Origin: Apodemus sylvaticus
Taxonomy: Eukaryota; Chordata; Mammalia; Rodentia; Muridae
NCBI RefSeq assembly: GCF_947179515.1
Contig: NC_067473.1
Location: 106,841,282-106,905,281, forward strand
DNA length: 64,000 bases
Direction: 5' to 3'
A program made the position numbers and the translations under genes. The first letter of the stretch is position 1; every line of letters begins with the position of its first letter. Shown one piece after another: positions 63,560 to 64,000 of the stretch. The notes under the pieces are model-generated. The model was given only the letters and a program-made list of their open reading frames with translations, made no database searches and had not been told where the DNA came from.

Positions 63560-64000
63560 ATGATGGGAGCCTGATATAGCTGTCTCCTGAGAGGCTCTGC
63601 CAGAGCCTGGCAAATACAGAGATGGATGCTCTTAGCCAAACCTTGGACTGAGCACGGGGTCCCTGGATGGAGGAGTTGGAGAAGGAACTGAAGGAGCTGA
63701 GGGGAATACCAGCCCAGTGGAGGTAGCAACAGTGTCAATCGGCCAGACCTCGCCCACAGAGCTCCCGGAGACTGGACCACCAACCAAATGGAAACGACCC
63801 ATGGCTCCGACCGCATATGTGGCAAAGGATGGCCTTGTTGGACATCAGCTGGAGGAGAGGCCGTTGGTCCTCTGGGGGTTCGACGCCCCAGTGTAGGGGA
63901 ATGCCAGGGCAGGAAGGCCAGAGTGGGAGGGTAGTGGGGGAGCACCCTCCTAAATCAGGGGGAAGGGAAGATGGGATAGGAGGTTTCCGGATGGGAGACT
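63560..64000 (+). mobile_element. L1 3' UTR segment, cut by the window edge
   Basis: GGGAGCCTGATATAGCTGTC, TCCTGAGAGGCTCTGCCAGA, CCCATGGCTCCGACCGCATA, GATGGCCTTGTTGGACATCA and CCCAGTGTAGGGGAATGCCA follow the rodent L1 3' UTR in sense order. The tail is beyond base 64000. A 129-codon minus-strand frame across it is spurious. Confidence 0.9.

Larger units (their letters stand above)
1..64000 (-). other. Ctnna2: Part of the Ctnna2 gene body (five internal exons plus introns)
   Basis: All recognised coding sequence lies on the minus strand and joins in frame into one alpha-catenin C-terminal region. Residues separating the paralogues as I recall them (ELEDDSDFEQEDYD, EIFHQEKS, KLARAVADQ, ELIVSG) fit alpha-N rather than alpha-E catenin. 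Known role of the family: alpha-catenin links the cadherin-beta-catenin complex to F-actin at adherens junctions, and alpha-N does this mainly in neurons, affecting synapse stability and cortical development. Introns between found exons are about 8.9, 12.0, 4.2 and 12.7 kb. Neither the first exons nor the terminal exon is in the window, so promoter and polyadenylation site are absent. Confidence 0.95.
52137..64000 (-). other. Ctnna2: Intron upstream of the linker exon (partial)
   Basis: At least 11.9 kb of intron; no upstream exon was found to base 64000. Contains B1/B2/B3 SINEs, GA and CT microsatellites, a 147-bp duplication, a 48-bp minisatellite, a twin-primed L1 and, at the right edge, L1 3' UTR sequence. 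57.6-60.0 kb and 60.3-61.5 kb show no nameable feature. Confidence 0.85.

Noticed and set aside
63556..63945. 129-codon minus-strand frame
   Set aside because: It runs antisense through recognisable L1 3' UTR sequence.
52137..64000. Upstream Ctnna2 exon ending in a DIRKAVLMIR-like sequence
   Set aside because: No such minus-strand codon run with a donor was found; it should lie beyond base 64000.

Overview
This is a rodent genomic window. SINEs of the B1, B2/B3 and B4 types and rodent LINE-1 pieces are scattered throughout. The 3' tail of the L1 at 32.66-33.71 kb reads more like rat than mouse L1 as I remember those families, so Rattus is my preferred guess (about 65%). The window holds no complete gene. 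It is an internal 3'-ward slice of one large gene on the minus strand, which I identify from its translated exons as Ctnna2 (alpha-N-catenin, neuronal alpha-catenin).

Five exons are resolved to the base by reading frame and splice sites. In transcript order they are 52136-52023 (38 codons), 43140-42959 (60 codons plus 2 nt), 30980-30875 (1 nt plus 35 codons), 26631-26497 (45 codons) and 13787-13644 (48 codons). Phases join perfectly to give a continuous 226-residue stretch. It covers the phosphorylatable linker before the actin-binding domain, most of that domain, and the alternatively spliced 48-residue insert of the long isoform. The insert is exactly 144 nt and phase 0 at both ends, so it can be skipped without a frameshift. 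The exon upstream of 52136 and the terminal coding exon plus 3' UTR were not found and should lie outside the window.

The alternative exon has unusual flanks. A 48-nt CU-rich tract precedes its acceptor, set back from the AG by a purine-rich spacer. A four-run, one-nucleotide-loop G-quadruplex motif lies 57 nt past its donor. This is the most interesting regulatory candidate here.

The rest is intron. Notable contents are three L1 insertions in the gene's sense orientation: a 5'-truncated copy with a perfect 15-bp target duplication, and two head-to-head composites with twin-priming (5' inversion) architecture. Other contents are older L1 segments, one hAT-type element resembling URR1, repeated copies of one rodent interspersed element, long polypurine tracts, microsatellites, a 48-bp minisatellite, a (TTATAG)10 array, and two local duplications. 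Most open frames in the window come from simple repeats or L1 remnants. I saw no rRNA, tRNA gene, CRISPR array or prokaryotic-type system.
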